Made by a program: the position numbers and the translations under genes. From Anastatus disparis (Eukaryota > Arthropoda > Insecta > Hymenoptera > Eupelmidae): a stretch of DNA of 64,000 bases. The notes under the pieces are model-generated. The model ran no database searches. It was not told the origin of the DNA and was given only the letters and a program-made list of their open reading frames with translations. The stretch spans positions 2,654,001 through 2,718,000 of the forward strand of contig JAFFSR010000370.1 of NCBI GenBank assembly GCA_017163975.1, written 5' to 3'. Below, piece by piece: positions 1 through 9,790 of the stretch; position 1 is the stretch's first letter; each line of letters opens with the position of its first letter.

Positions 1-234
1 TTCGTCGTGGGTAGTATAAGAAAAAAATGGCTAGAACGCTTCAAGTTTAAAGTATGCGACGTTACAGAAATGGGTTTTCCACCAACTAATAAAATAAAGC
101 TTGTAACTGTTTGTCCAAATCAGGAGAATAAGGAGTTTTACATCGAGTAGCAAGAGGCCATTAAAAATTTTAAGTTTTTTGTGAAGTATTTAGATGATGA
201 CAACGGGAAAGGTCTCGAGTTCTTCTTGGCATAA
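1..234 (+). pseudogene. ~100-aa Polinton small protein, partial and broken
   Basis: The frame entering at base 1 matches the C-terminal two thirds of the 103-aa protein at 31200-31511. The shared tail includes KYLDDDNGKGLEF. An in-frame TAG sits inside the block after EFYIE, so the copy is broken. The 5' end lies outside the window. The family also has a diverged member at 23703-24001. Function is unknown; the size and position near virion genes suggest a small virion or nucleic-acid-binding protein, which is inference only. Confidence 0.75.
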
Positions 235-360
235 GCGCTTGGAAGTTAACGGAGAGGTATAAGAGTCACGGGTGCACTTCTCGGAGTAAGAGATTCACAA
301 GTGGTGATTCTTGGTTGTACCTCACAGATGGGAGCGAAGGTTGGGGCTCCCATCACTTCC

Positions 361-368
361 TATAAAAA
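361..368 (+). promoter_or_regulatory. TATA box of the MGQ gene
   Basis: TATAAAAA begins 40 bases before the ATG at 401. A TCATTT initiator-like motif lies about 31 bases downstream of the TATA start, which fits the arthropod TATA-to-initiator spacing. The implied 5' leader would be under 10 bases. The copy in Polinton-1 (TATA at 31638) keeps the TATA, but its initiator reads TCGTTT. Confidence 0.6.
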
Positions 369-400
369 GCAAACGCATCATCATTCACATTCATTTCATC

Positions 401-562
401 ATGGGTCAGACTCCAAGTCATACCGCTCAAAATTGTTCAGAGTACACTCCTCTTCTTCCACCTGATAAAAAGGTGAAGAATGAGAAAACAACATGGAAAG
501 AGTACTATGAAAAATATAAATCACAAATGCCATCTAAGGATATAAAATATAAAAAGCTATAA
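401..562 (+). CDS. Small MGQ protein (putative N-myristoylated)
   Basis: This short frame encodes a 53-residue protein. It starts MGQTPSHTAQ, has a TP in the middle, a Lys-rich charged second half and ends YKKL. Gly2 followed by Gln and Ser6 fits the N-myristoylation consensus, so membrane association is likely but not shown. A broken sister copy lies at 31678-31838. A diverged relative with the same start (MGQAPS) and end (YKKF) is on the minus strand at 37450-37623 in the other Polinton. All three read outward toward the element end. I chose ATG 401 over the upstream in-frame ATG at 311 because the TATA box at 361 lies between them. I do not recognise the family. Confidence 0.65.
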   Translation: MGQTPSHTAQNCSEYTPLLPPDKKVKNEKTTWKEYYEKYKSQMPSKDIKYKKL

Positions 563-639
563 GTTTTCAACTAAGTAGATAAGAATAGGAACAATGCTTG
601 GATGTCCTGTGACTGACTCTAGGACTTTCCTGAAAAATA

Positions 640-870
640 CCACGTCGATCCCAGCTCACTGAGCTACAATCGGTTCCCCCACCACGAAACCCTATATCAG
701 GTCTAGCTCAGGTGATACAGAAATGACTCCCCCACCAAAAAACCCTATGCCGGTTTTGTATCAATGATACAGAAACAGCAGCCAGTTCTAAATCAAGTGA
801 TACAGAAACGGCAGCCGCTTCTGTATCAGGTGATACAGAACCGGTCTAGCGTATCTACTTACTCTAGTTC
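640..870. repeat. Short palindromic repeats with TGATACAGAA core
   Basis: The ten-mer TGATACAGAA and its complement TTCTGTATCA recur at irregular spacing (about 710, 765, 798, 820, 831), mixed with CCCCCACCA and GGCAGCC blocks. No coding content was recognised. It adjoins the inverted duplication at 876-1990. Confidence 0.6.
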
Positions 871-875
871 CTTTT

Positions 876-1990
876 GTCAGCATATTTCTAAAGTCTGAAG
901 CCATCAATTCAGATTGCTCTTTAGATAGACTAGTCTTTCTAAATAAATCATTCGGACTCTTTTGATCATATTTTTTCACAGATTTCTCCACACCTTTAGG
1001 TACATATTCTTCATCATCATCTGAAGAGAGATTTTCTTCACTTTCGTCGGATTCGCTTAGATCTTCGGATGATGTGTTATCGCTTAGTTCAGTTTCTTTC
1101 ACATTAATCTGATTTGTCGAATGATCGTCCACATGCAGAGAATCTAAACCTGCTATAAAACTATCTCGTGACTCTTCATTTTCTAAACCTTCTATAAGGA
1201 TATTTTCTGGAAACTCAACAGTTTTAGGACTAAAATAATGTACTTCTTCTCACGAGGACAATGTCAACTCGTCGTCAGACACACTACGGCATCATTCTCA
1301 CATTTTAGCACTACCCTGCAAGACAGCACGCCTTCGCTGGTTTCGTTACTATGAAGAGTTGGACCGACGAATCATTCTACACATCCCATTTTCAGGGCAG
1401 TTGTCATCGTGGCCAACGTCTTCGTAGCAGCAGGTTTTTGATAGTACTGCTATTGAGCAGCAATATAAGTTATAAACTTAAGATAGTTTAATTTAACTAT
1501 CCAAAATGCAGAGAGTATCTAATGATTGCAAAGTTCAAGTTCATCACGCTAACAAAAGCTAAAAACGATTGCTACTTTTGATAAACAAGAGTGTATGACT
1601 TACATTTAAAAAAAGGAGTTCATTATTCTAGTCCTAAAACTGTTGAGTTTCCAGAAAATATCCTTATAGAAGGTTTAGAAAATAAAGAGTCATGAGATAG
1701 TTTTATAGCAGGTTTAGATTCTCTGCATGTGGACGATCATTCGACAAATCAGATTAATGTGAAAGAAACTGAACCAAGCGATAACACATCATCCGAAGAT
1801 CTAAGCAAATCCGACGGAAGTGAAGAAAATCTCTCTTCAGATGATGATGAAGAATATGTACCTAAAGGTGTAGAGAAATCTGTGAAAAAATATGATCAAA
1901 AGAGTCTGAATGATTTATTTAGAGGCTGGTCTATCTAAAGAGCAATCTGGATTGATGGCTTCAGACTTTAAAAGGCGAAATATGCTGACA
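876..1990. repeat. Inverted duplication of a TE coding segment
   Basis: Arms 876-1243 (minus sense) and 1621-1990 (plus sense) are near-identical inverted copies. Each encodes the same acidic peptide beginning MDDHSTNQINVKET. The 377-bp centre (1244-1620) is unrelated and has no recognised gene. The right arm runs on into the rest of the TE protein (see 1729-3272); the left arm is an isolated 5' piece (frame 788-1132). This looks like a rearranged element rather than a simple TIR pair. Confidence 0.8.
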
Positions 1991-3272
1991 AAGGGAACTT
2001 AAGTAAGTGAATATCGTGACCGAGAGAAAACCTTTCCAAAATATTTTAAAGAAGATTCAAATAAGTACGCTCCTATATCATTAGCGCATTTAACTGTGCT
2101 TAAAGAAGAGTATTCAAACATTGAATTGGTTTTGTCAAAAATAAAATACGAGGAATATAAATGACTAATATGTGGAGACTTAAAAATTTTATCTATGATA
2201 CTAGGACAACAATCTGGATTTACAAAATATCCTTGTTATTTGTGTATGTTTGATAGTAGAGATAGGGGAAACCACTACAAAAAGAAAATTTGGCCACTAA
2301 GAGAATCATTTGAACCTGGAAAACAAAATATTGTAAAAGAGCCACTTGTGAATTCGTCCAAAATTTTGATACCACCTCTTCACATAAAGCTTGGTTTAAT
2401 GAAACAATTAATCAAGGCATTAGACCAAGATGGGGAATGCTACGAATATTTGAGCCAAGTATTTCACCACAAAACAGATGGTAAACTAGGCGCAGGTATT
2501 TTTGATGGACCTGAAATTCGTACTTTATTTAGAGATGAAAACTTTGAAAGAACTATGAAAGATGATGAGAAGGCAGCATGGTCTAGTTTTAAAGATGTAT
2601 CAACAAAATTTTTGGGTAGCACTAAAGACGTAAATTACAAAACTATTGTAAAAAAAATGGTACGCAATTTTGAAAAACTGGGCTGCCTAATGAACTTGAA
2701 GCTAAATTTCCTTGATTCACATATTAACCCTTTCAGAACCAATGTACATTACAATGTACATTGACATTTTTTGGTTTTTTTGAAATTGTGCAAAAGTGGC
2801 TTTAAATTTTGTAAAAAAAATATGTGTATTAGATTGAAGTGGACTATTTCCGATCTCAAACTGAGGGCCTAAGTTATTATATTTTTAATAGAAACTGAGA
2901 AAACTTAAAAAGAAAAAAAAAAAAAAATTTTTATCACAAAAATTGCTTAATAAATGAACACTTATCATCGCTAAATGGTTATCAGAACTTTTCATGATGA
3001 AATAATAATTCCGTTCTGAGAGGGTTAAACAATTTTCTGAGAACAACCGGGACTTTAGTAAAGAGCAAAAAGAAAGGTTTTACCAAGACTTGAAGGAATT
3101 CGAACGCAGATTTCAAGGACGATGGGGTATAAATATGTTGGCAGATTACTGCTGGATGATGAAGAGAGAAACATCTTCAAAAAAAGGTCAAAAACGTGTC
3201 GGAAATCCTTTACGCCGGTCATTTAACGAGAAACGTGTGCGTAAGCGTAAAACACTTTCAAACTTTATTTAA
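1729..3272 (+). pseudogene. TE-encoded protein, LGQQ..CYLC.FDSRDR family
   Basis: The gene is broken into frames 1729-1938 (acidic, Asp/Ser-rich N-terminus), ~1990-2163, 2195-2720 and 3030-3272. The core carries ILGQQSGFTKYPCYLCMFDS, then IPPLHIKLGLMKQ, then IFDGPEIR. The last piece has RFQGRWGINMLADYCW. From general knowledge this is a multi-copy arthropod repeat protein with Cys pairs and repeated acidic residues, often annotated as uncharacterised; a transposase role is inference. A MITE sits inside it at 2728-3024, and small frameshifts and stops add to the damage. A second, more decayed copy is at 56890-57725, and both are followed by related subterminal repeats. Confidence 0.75.
2728..3024. 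mobile_element. piggyBac-like MITE
   Basis: A 297-bp non-coding insert is flanked by TTAA on both sides (2724-2727 and 3025-3028). The ends are CCCTTTCAGAAC and the inverse GTTCTGAGAGGG. TTAA target duplication with CCCT...AGGG ends is the piggyBac signature. Removing one TTAA plus the insert rejoins the two halves of the host coding frame, so the insertion post-dates the host TE. Confidence 0.85.
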
Positions 3273-3279
3273 AATATTT

Positions 3280-4372
3280 TTTTGGAATACAAAAATAAAA
3301 ATAGATATTGCTAATATCTAGTATCCAACATCTCACTATCGAAGTTGCAAAGTATTAGCGCAAATTCTACAAACTCAATTGATTAACCCATTAAAACTCT
3401 AAGGCACTTCTTAAAAGAAGCTAAAAATATTAGAATGGAGTTCATGAATATCGCTATACATAATTTCTAAGTCTTATTTTATGATCAAGAGTTGAAAAAG
3501 GTTTTAGTTTTGTCATTTATGTAGTGGAAAACCTCCAGAACAGTATCCAAAACATCGATTTTTTGAAAAAAATATCAATTTATCACGTTTATTGTCCACT
3601 TACGCCGACTAGGAGTTGTTTTTTGAAAAAAGTGACTTAAAATTCGTGATCAGCGACCTCAAAAACCTCCAGTAGAGTATTTTCAATGTTTATAAATCGG
3701 TTTAAAATCGTAAAACTTGATTTTAATGTCATTTTAATCCAATTTGAAGCAAATTTTTACTTTTCGCGATTTTTTGCCTTTTCATCGCCGTATGGTGGGT
3801 TGAAATTTTGTGTGAAAAAAAAAAATTCAAAACATGGTTTTTCTCGTGAAATTTGATTCTAAAGTCAAAAAAATAAAATTTTTCTTAATTTTTTTTTATT
3901 TAAAAAAAACCATGAAAAAACCGTAAAAAATTAGGTTTTTCGAGCAAAACCCCATAAAAAAGTAGCTGGACCCTTCTTTTTTATTGCAAATTCGGATTCA
4001 GCGCCAAAAAATACATAAGAATATATAGGTCTGGTTAATTGCACAGACACTTTTGTATTTTTTGTGGGCCTGTGTTACAATTCGAGGTGTAAGGTGGTGT
4101 AGGAAAAAAATGTATAAAATATAAATAAAATATTAAATATGGGAATTTTATTTTTAAAAGCTGCATGAGGTATAAGATGTTAAAAAAAATTGCATCATAT
4201 AACATAACATTTTTCTCTAATGTATAATATATAAGCATGAATGATAATATTTATAATAAAATAATAAAAAAAATAAAAAAAAAACAATATTATATTACTT
4301 AAAATAATATAACACAATTTTTTATGCGCATGTGTGTGGGTGTGGGTGTGGGTGTGGGTGTGGGCGTGGGCG
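3280..4372. repeat. 3' non-coding part of the TE, with GT-rich tract
   Basis: No gene was seen. Motifs such as AAAACCTCCAG and 'ATTCGGATTCAGCG.CCAAAAA' (about 3500-3680 and 3988-4012) recur. They match the 120-bp subterminal repeats after the second family copy (57775-58255), so this is probably the element's 3' end. A (GTGTGG)n tract lies at 4332-4372. Confidence 0.6.
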
Positions 4373-4392
4373 TACACGATATAAATATATAA

Positions 4393-4645
4393 TGTTAGAA
4401 ATTGCTTTGAATTTCTACATTTTCATTTGTGTGCTCCGGCACACTCAACGAAGATAAGAATAAGGTACAGGTAAAGAAACTGTAACAATATATAAAGAAA
4501 ATATCGTCTTCATTATATGTCGTTCTGAGTCACCTGAAGATACAGAGGGTAGAGAGAGAAGTATGACTCATCCTTAGTCGAGCTGAGAACGTTCTGACTT
4601 GTGCTTCGTGTACAGAGCAACGCTTCACTTTTAGCCCGCAATGAT
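4393..4645 (-). repeat. Candidate 3' LTR of the Gypsy element
   Basis: On the minus strand a purine run (AGGGGGGATCAT) is followed by a ~250-bp TG...CA block ending CTAACA. It has a TATA-like TTTATATAT inside. The placement downstream of integrase fits a polypurine tract and 3' LTR. I found no matching 5' LTR, so this rests on position and ends only. Confidence 0.35.
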
Positions 4646-5229
4646 CCCCCCTAAATAACCAGCATGGTTATTTAACTCAAAATAATCATTTTTATTATTT
4701 TATTACAGCATTGCTAATCAAAATTAAATACATGTAGTTACAGTGTACGTAATTAATGTTTTTAAATCACTAGTGCATACCCACACTCACTCAATTACAT
4801 TTTATACATTCATACAATTACATATTTACATGATAATTATTCACAAAATTAATAAATTACAGATCGTTCATACGCAATTAAAATACATACTTTATGGATT
4901 ATTTATTACATTGTTATGTATGTTTATCAACATTCTTTTCACACCCTTGTATTTCCTTTCTTTTTTTTTTCTTTTTTTACGTATTTGACTTCATGTACTT
5001 TTTACGCATCGACGTACATCTATTTACACTTATTTCGTTGAATTAACATTTAATTGACAATATTGTGCCCATTAATAATTAAGAATAGTTAATTTTTATG
5101 TTTCATAAATGATAGTTTCGTCAATCAAATTTAAAATATAACAAATTTAACAATTTACTTTTATCGCTTTACATGAACGTCAGTTATAACGATAACAGTT
5201 TTTTTCACGAAAGAAAATATATAGATTAA

Positions 5230-6436
5230 TACAATTATTTACATTATTATTTCCTTTACGAATTTCTTAAATCTATTTACATAATTAGATTGAGGAGCTG
5301 TACAAAATCTAACTTTTTTATCGCTCGCATTAACTTTTCTTACTTTATCTACGCTTTTACATGCTAAAATGCTACCTATATTATTTCTCTTTCTTAAAAT
5401 ATTAGGAATAAATTTCTCTCTTTTTTAGTTTTCATTCTTTATCATTGTTATTTTTATTATTAATTTCGTTTTGTACTAGTTCAGCTCCTAATCTATTGGC
5501 ATTATTGTTACTCAGTAACTCGTCATTACTATTGTTATCTTCGTTAACATGATCAATAGTGTCATAATTTTCTTCTTGTTCTTTTAGAGACTCATTATGA
5601 ATCTGTGCTTGTGTTACAATATTATTTTCTTTATTCACAGTATCTGTACTATTTAATTGTTCTCTCTTATCTACTAATAGCATTTCATTACTACTACCTG
5701 GTTGACTTTAATCACTATTCCTTACTTCGTATTCATCTTCTATTTTAGTTGATAAGAAATAAGCTGGTTTGAGCCTTTGAATGTTCACTGTAACGTCCTT
5801 ATCACCTTTTTTTATGATATAATTACGGCTATTCTCATGTCTTGAAATAACTTTATATAGCCCTGTATATGGTTGAACGAGAGGTGGCTTCACTGTCTTT
5901 ATCCTTTTTAGCACATATGTGCAATTTTCTAAATCATTACAGACAAATGCTTTAAGGGCATGATTGTGCCTTACTAGTACTGGCCTAAGCTCTCACATAT
6001 GCTCCTTAAATTTAGATAAGAATGCAGTATGATCTTTTCTATCTGTGTCCCTGAACTCACACATATCTCCTGGAACAGCAAGTAAAGTCACATATAAGAA
6101 CTTAGCTGGGCTGGCATCCGTGTCTTTTCTTAAACGCATTCTCAACTCTAATAAAATTGTGGAGAGGACTTTAATCCATTCACGTCCCTTCATGTGACAC
6201 ATTAATGCCGCTTTAAGATCACGGTGCCACCGTTCTACCATACCGTTAGCAGCTGGATGATATGCTGTGGTGCGCACCCTCCTGCAGCTTATGAGCTGTA
6301 ACAATTCTGAAAACATACCAGACTCAAACTGTTGGTCTTGATCCGTTGTTATGATGACGGGTGCACCGAAGCGTGACACCCACATATCATAAAAAGCACA
6401 TGTGACAGTAGGAGCTGATGCGTCGTAAACGGGCAC
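5230..6436 (-). pseudogene. pol: Gypsy integrase and C-terminal tail
   Basis: The frame 5993-6436 includes the DDE core: ITTDQDQQFESGMF with a catalytic Asp and HPAANGMVERWHRDLK with the catalytic Glu. After a frameshift, 5708-5914 resembles an integrase C-terminal domain (LVQPYTGLYKVISR). 5432-5683 is an Asn/Glu-rich tail, and the last conserved piece (KKVRFCTAPQ) is near 5300. A similar tail end is seen at the Polinton-2 target site. Broken by at least two frameshifts. Confidence 0.8.
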
Positions 6437-6566
6437 AACCTCCGGCCACCTAGTATACCTATCTTGGTCACAAGATACTTCGGCATTTCATGCATGCTCT
6501 GCATCAAGATGTTATTTGCCTGTTTATGTTCGGTAACACATATTGCTTTCTAATCATCTTACTCCT

Positions 6567-7978
6567 TCATCGAGCAGGTGGATGCGCTTTGTTGTGGAAG
6601 ATTCCAAAGATGACTGCCCTCAGTGCCTCTGGTACATATGGCCTGAGCACATCTTGCGCATTTGCGCAATAAAATGGCCTATTTTCCACACCATATTTTA
6701 CTTTTACCAGCTTCAATTGATGCTGCTGGTTATTTATGATCTCCTGCAGCTGTTGATCTTCCGCCTGTTTTCTAGCTATCTCATCTAGCGAGAATATTAT
6801 TAGAAATAAGAAGTTTTCAACCCACGATAAGGCATCTTCTACTGCATTACTTTCTCCTGATACGTAGCAGATTTTTATGTTGTATTCCGCAATATAAACT
6901 ACCTTTCTCACTTGCAATGCTGTACAACTATCCAAACCTTTGTTTAATGCGTAAATCGACGGTTCGTGATCAGTATAAATTTTAAATTTTCAACCTTCCA
7001 AGTAGTAGTTGAAATACCTAATGGCTTCATAAATGGCCATCAATTCGCGGTCATATGTGCTATATCTCGATTGTACGGGGGTTGAATTTTTTAGAAAAAA
7101 AAACGCTAATGGTTTCCATGAATTACCTACTTTCTGCTCTAACGTCACGCTCATCGCAAAATTTGACGCATCGGTTACTAACCTAATTTCTGCACTTTTA
7201 GAACGAAGAGTAAGGTACGCTATATTAGCCAATTCTTCTTTAATAGCCTCGAAGGCTTTTTCTGCATCTTCGGTCCATTCTACAGGACGCTTATCTTTCT
7301 TCTTTATGTCTTTAATCATGGCGACTAAATGTCTTTGGACTCCAGCGGCTTTTGGCGAGCTCTTCATATTAAAGTTCACTATCCCCAAGAACCGTTTCAT
7401 ATCATCCTTGGTCTTGGGCTTCTTAAGGACTTGAATCGCTTCGATCTTAAATATGTCTGGTTTAAACCCATTTTTGTCAATTAAGTGGCCTAAGAAGATA
7501 AGTTTCTCAAAACCAAACTGACACTTCTCGACGTTCAATCTGAGATAAAATTTTTCCAACCTCTCTAGGACGATCTTCAGATGTTCTTAGTGCTCCTCCT
7601 CTGATGAAGATGCAACCAAGATATCATCTACGAAAGCGAACACAAAGTCCAGGTAGTCTATTGCCTGGTTTGCGTATCGCTGGAATTTTTGAGCAGCATT
7701 TCTAAATCCAAATGTTATCACTAAAAAATCTTTAAGTCCAAATAGTGTTGTAACCGCTGTTTTTGGTACATTCTGTGGAAAAATCTGGATTCATGAAAAT
7801 GCTTTTGTCTTCTAAATTTGACACAAAATTGTGAAGGTTAGGAATAAGATATTCATCTGGTACTGTGACCGTATTTAATCTTCTATAATCGCTACATATC
7901 CTCCACTTACCATTTTTCTTTTGAATTCCTTCTCAGCTGCTTGCAGCCTATCAGCTGCCAACCATCTTGGCTTTTGAG
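6567..7978 (-). pseudogene. pol: Gypsy reverse transcriptase / RNase H
   Basis: 7560-7978 holds RT fingers and palm with multiple stops and frameshifts. 6990-7559 is open and covers the RT thumb (KCQFGFEKLIFLGHLIDKNG) and RNase H start (LVTDASNFAMSVTLEQ). 6567-6935 covers late RNase H and the pre-integrase zinc-binding region. The enzyme would copy the retrotransposon RNA to DNA. It is a pseudogene. Confidence 0.8.
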
Positions 7979-8497
7979 CTACTGCCGGCCCTGTGGTTTT
8001 ATTATGGTGAGAATTTTTCTTTTCGTCTTAGGCTTGTCAAGTCCTATGACCAATGAAAATCTTCTTATAATACCGGCGTATTTATTCTTCGAGCTAACTA
8101 ACGACAACTGCACGTATGAAATCTTTTTAGCAGTGTCTGCGACCAACTCACCAGTCTTTGCATCTACCAGCCTCTGTTGGATTAGATCTGGAAGCAAGTG
8201 GTAGTGCGTGATGACATTGCCACCTAAAATCGCATATGGTACATTTGCAACGATGAATGTCCATTCGGTGTTATTTTTAATCTTAAAGTCGAACTCTGTA
8301 TATATAACACCATATGTGTTGATCCGCATATTATTTGTTGTGTATAACTTCACGCACGCTGCTTTTTTTCTACTATTTTTTATTTTTGGAACTAATGATA
8401 CTTCCGCACCCTCATTTACTAAAAATGCTTCGTCAGCTACCTTATCAATAACGTAGAGGTGTATGCTCTCTGTGCCTATCAAGGTTACCCCTTCCAC
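7979..8497 (-). pseudogene. pol: Gypsy aspartic protease region
   Basis: An open 172-codon frame spans the retropepsin domain. The active-site loop reads FLVNEGAEVSLVP where retropepsins carry an Asp-Thr/Ser-Gly triad, so the catalytic Asp is absent. The flap and C-terminal motif (YAILGGNVITHYHLLPDL) are typical. After the protease the frame continues toward RT (KTKRKILTIIKPQGRQ) and breaks. The frame is open but the enzyme should be inactive. Confidence 0.75.
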
Positions 8498-9048
8498 CCG
8501 CCAGATTGGGAGTTTAAATGCGTTTTATCTTTACTGTGATTATTATTTGGCATTTGCCCATTATCGTTTCTGACACTGAAACTGCTTTCTATGCTACGAG
8601 CAGGCAATTTTGATTTCTGTCTCTCTTCTTTTTATTTAAATAGAACAGACTCATGTCTTCTACTAAAATTAATCTAATCGCATGGTTTTTTACATCTATA
8701 AGCATCTATACTGTACTGCGTATGGTATTTACAATACTGCTTTACTTTATTATGCTTGTTATTATTATACCGCGATCTTCTGTTATTTTTATACGCATCC
8801 AATCCATTTTCTACTTTACCGATCTTTACAATAGCTTCGATGTGCGCGTTGATATCTACAGTTGGCTTAACTTAGTCCCGCCTATTTATCGTACCGTGAT
8901 TAATAGCATTAATGGTAACGGTTTTATCGACATTCTCTTCGCATATATTTTTATATTTTTCATCGACGTTTCTTACAAAGGTATCTTCGTTATTTAGGTT
9001 AATTTCTCCAACAAGCTGTGACTCTATTCGCGATGGGAGGTTATATTT

Positions 9049-9786
9049 TTACACCTTTGAAATAATTTCTTTCTTAATGTTTCCCCCGGCCACATCAATC
9101 ATTTCTCTTAAAAATTTGGATAGTCTTCCTCCTTGCACCCGGCATTTTTTAAAAAGTTTGTTAAACCGTTTCTCTTGCGACTGACCATACGTATTTTGAA
9201 GATAATTTCTTAGAATATCATATCTATTTCTCGGTTTTAAGATTTTTATTAAATTCCATGTTTCACGAATTACGTCTCGGTCTAAGTTATTTGTTGGTAG
9301 CATGATAGCCACGCTTTTTTCCGTGACATTCTGTAGCCTTGCTTGTGTTTCGAACAAGTTAAACTAAGTTTTCGGATCGTAATTCCAAAAGGGAAAGTTT
9401 ATCTGCCGAGCTTGCATGGCATTATTTTGGAATACAACATTAACTTGTTGGTCACCCAATCTAACGTTATTTGGTTGTTTGTTTACCTTCAACCGTTGCG
9501 TATTATTAAAATTACTATTAGCCGCGTGTGCCGCGATTGGCTCATGATTGCGCACATTTTGGTTTTTACATTCTAATTCTAATGACTTTATTTTTTTCAT
9601 CAAAACTGCTGAATTTGATTCATAGCTTTTTTTCATTTAGCTCATTTAGTTTCTATAATATTCGCCTATTCTCTGAGCTTCATTCGTTCATCTTGATTAC
9701 TAAAGTTAGGAGTCTCGAGCATTCTATTCATATCTATTTGATTCTCATACGCGTTACGTTGATTTCTTTTTCCGTTATCTAACATA
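9049..9786 (-). pseudogene. gag: Gypsy gag
   Basis: Two adjacent frames (9364-9636 and 9049-9357) form one Gag-like protein separated by a stop. It carries a coiled N-terminus (MKKIKSLELECKNQ), then INFPFWNYDPKT, then FETQARLQNVTEK. This is the capsid-like core seen in arthropod Gypsy Gag. A Cys/His/Cys-containing basic tail follows at about 8680-8720. Gag would assemble the retrotransposon particle; this copy cannot be read through. Confidence 0.75.
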
Positions 9787-9790
9787 CTAT

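Larger units (their letters stand above)
1..562 (+). mobile_element. Polinton-1-family fragment at left edge
   Basis: This stretch is a diverged copy of the DNA at about 31390-31838 inside Polinton-1. The match covers the end of a ~100-aa gene, the spacer, a TATA box and a small MGQ gene. It continues off the left edge of the window, so the rest of this third Polinton cannot be seen. After about 600 the match fades. Confidence 0.85.
5230..9790 (-). mobile_element. Decayed Ty3/Gypsy retrotransposon
   Basis: Minus-strand order is gag, protease, reverse transcriptase, RNase H, zinc-binding segment and integrase with a C-terminal tail, the canonical Gypsy order. All domains are interrupted by stops and frameshifts. 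The 5' LTR and primer site were not found. AT-rich flanks follow on both sides. Confidence 0.85.
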
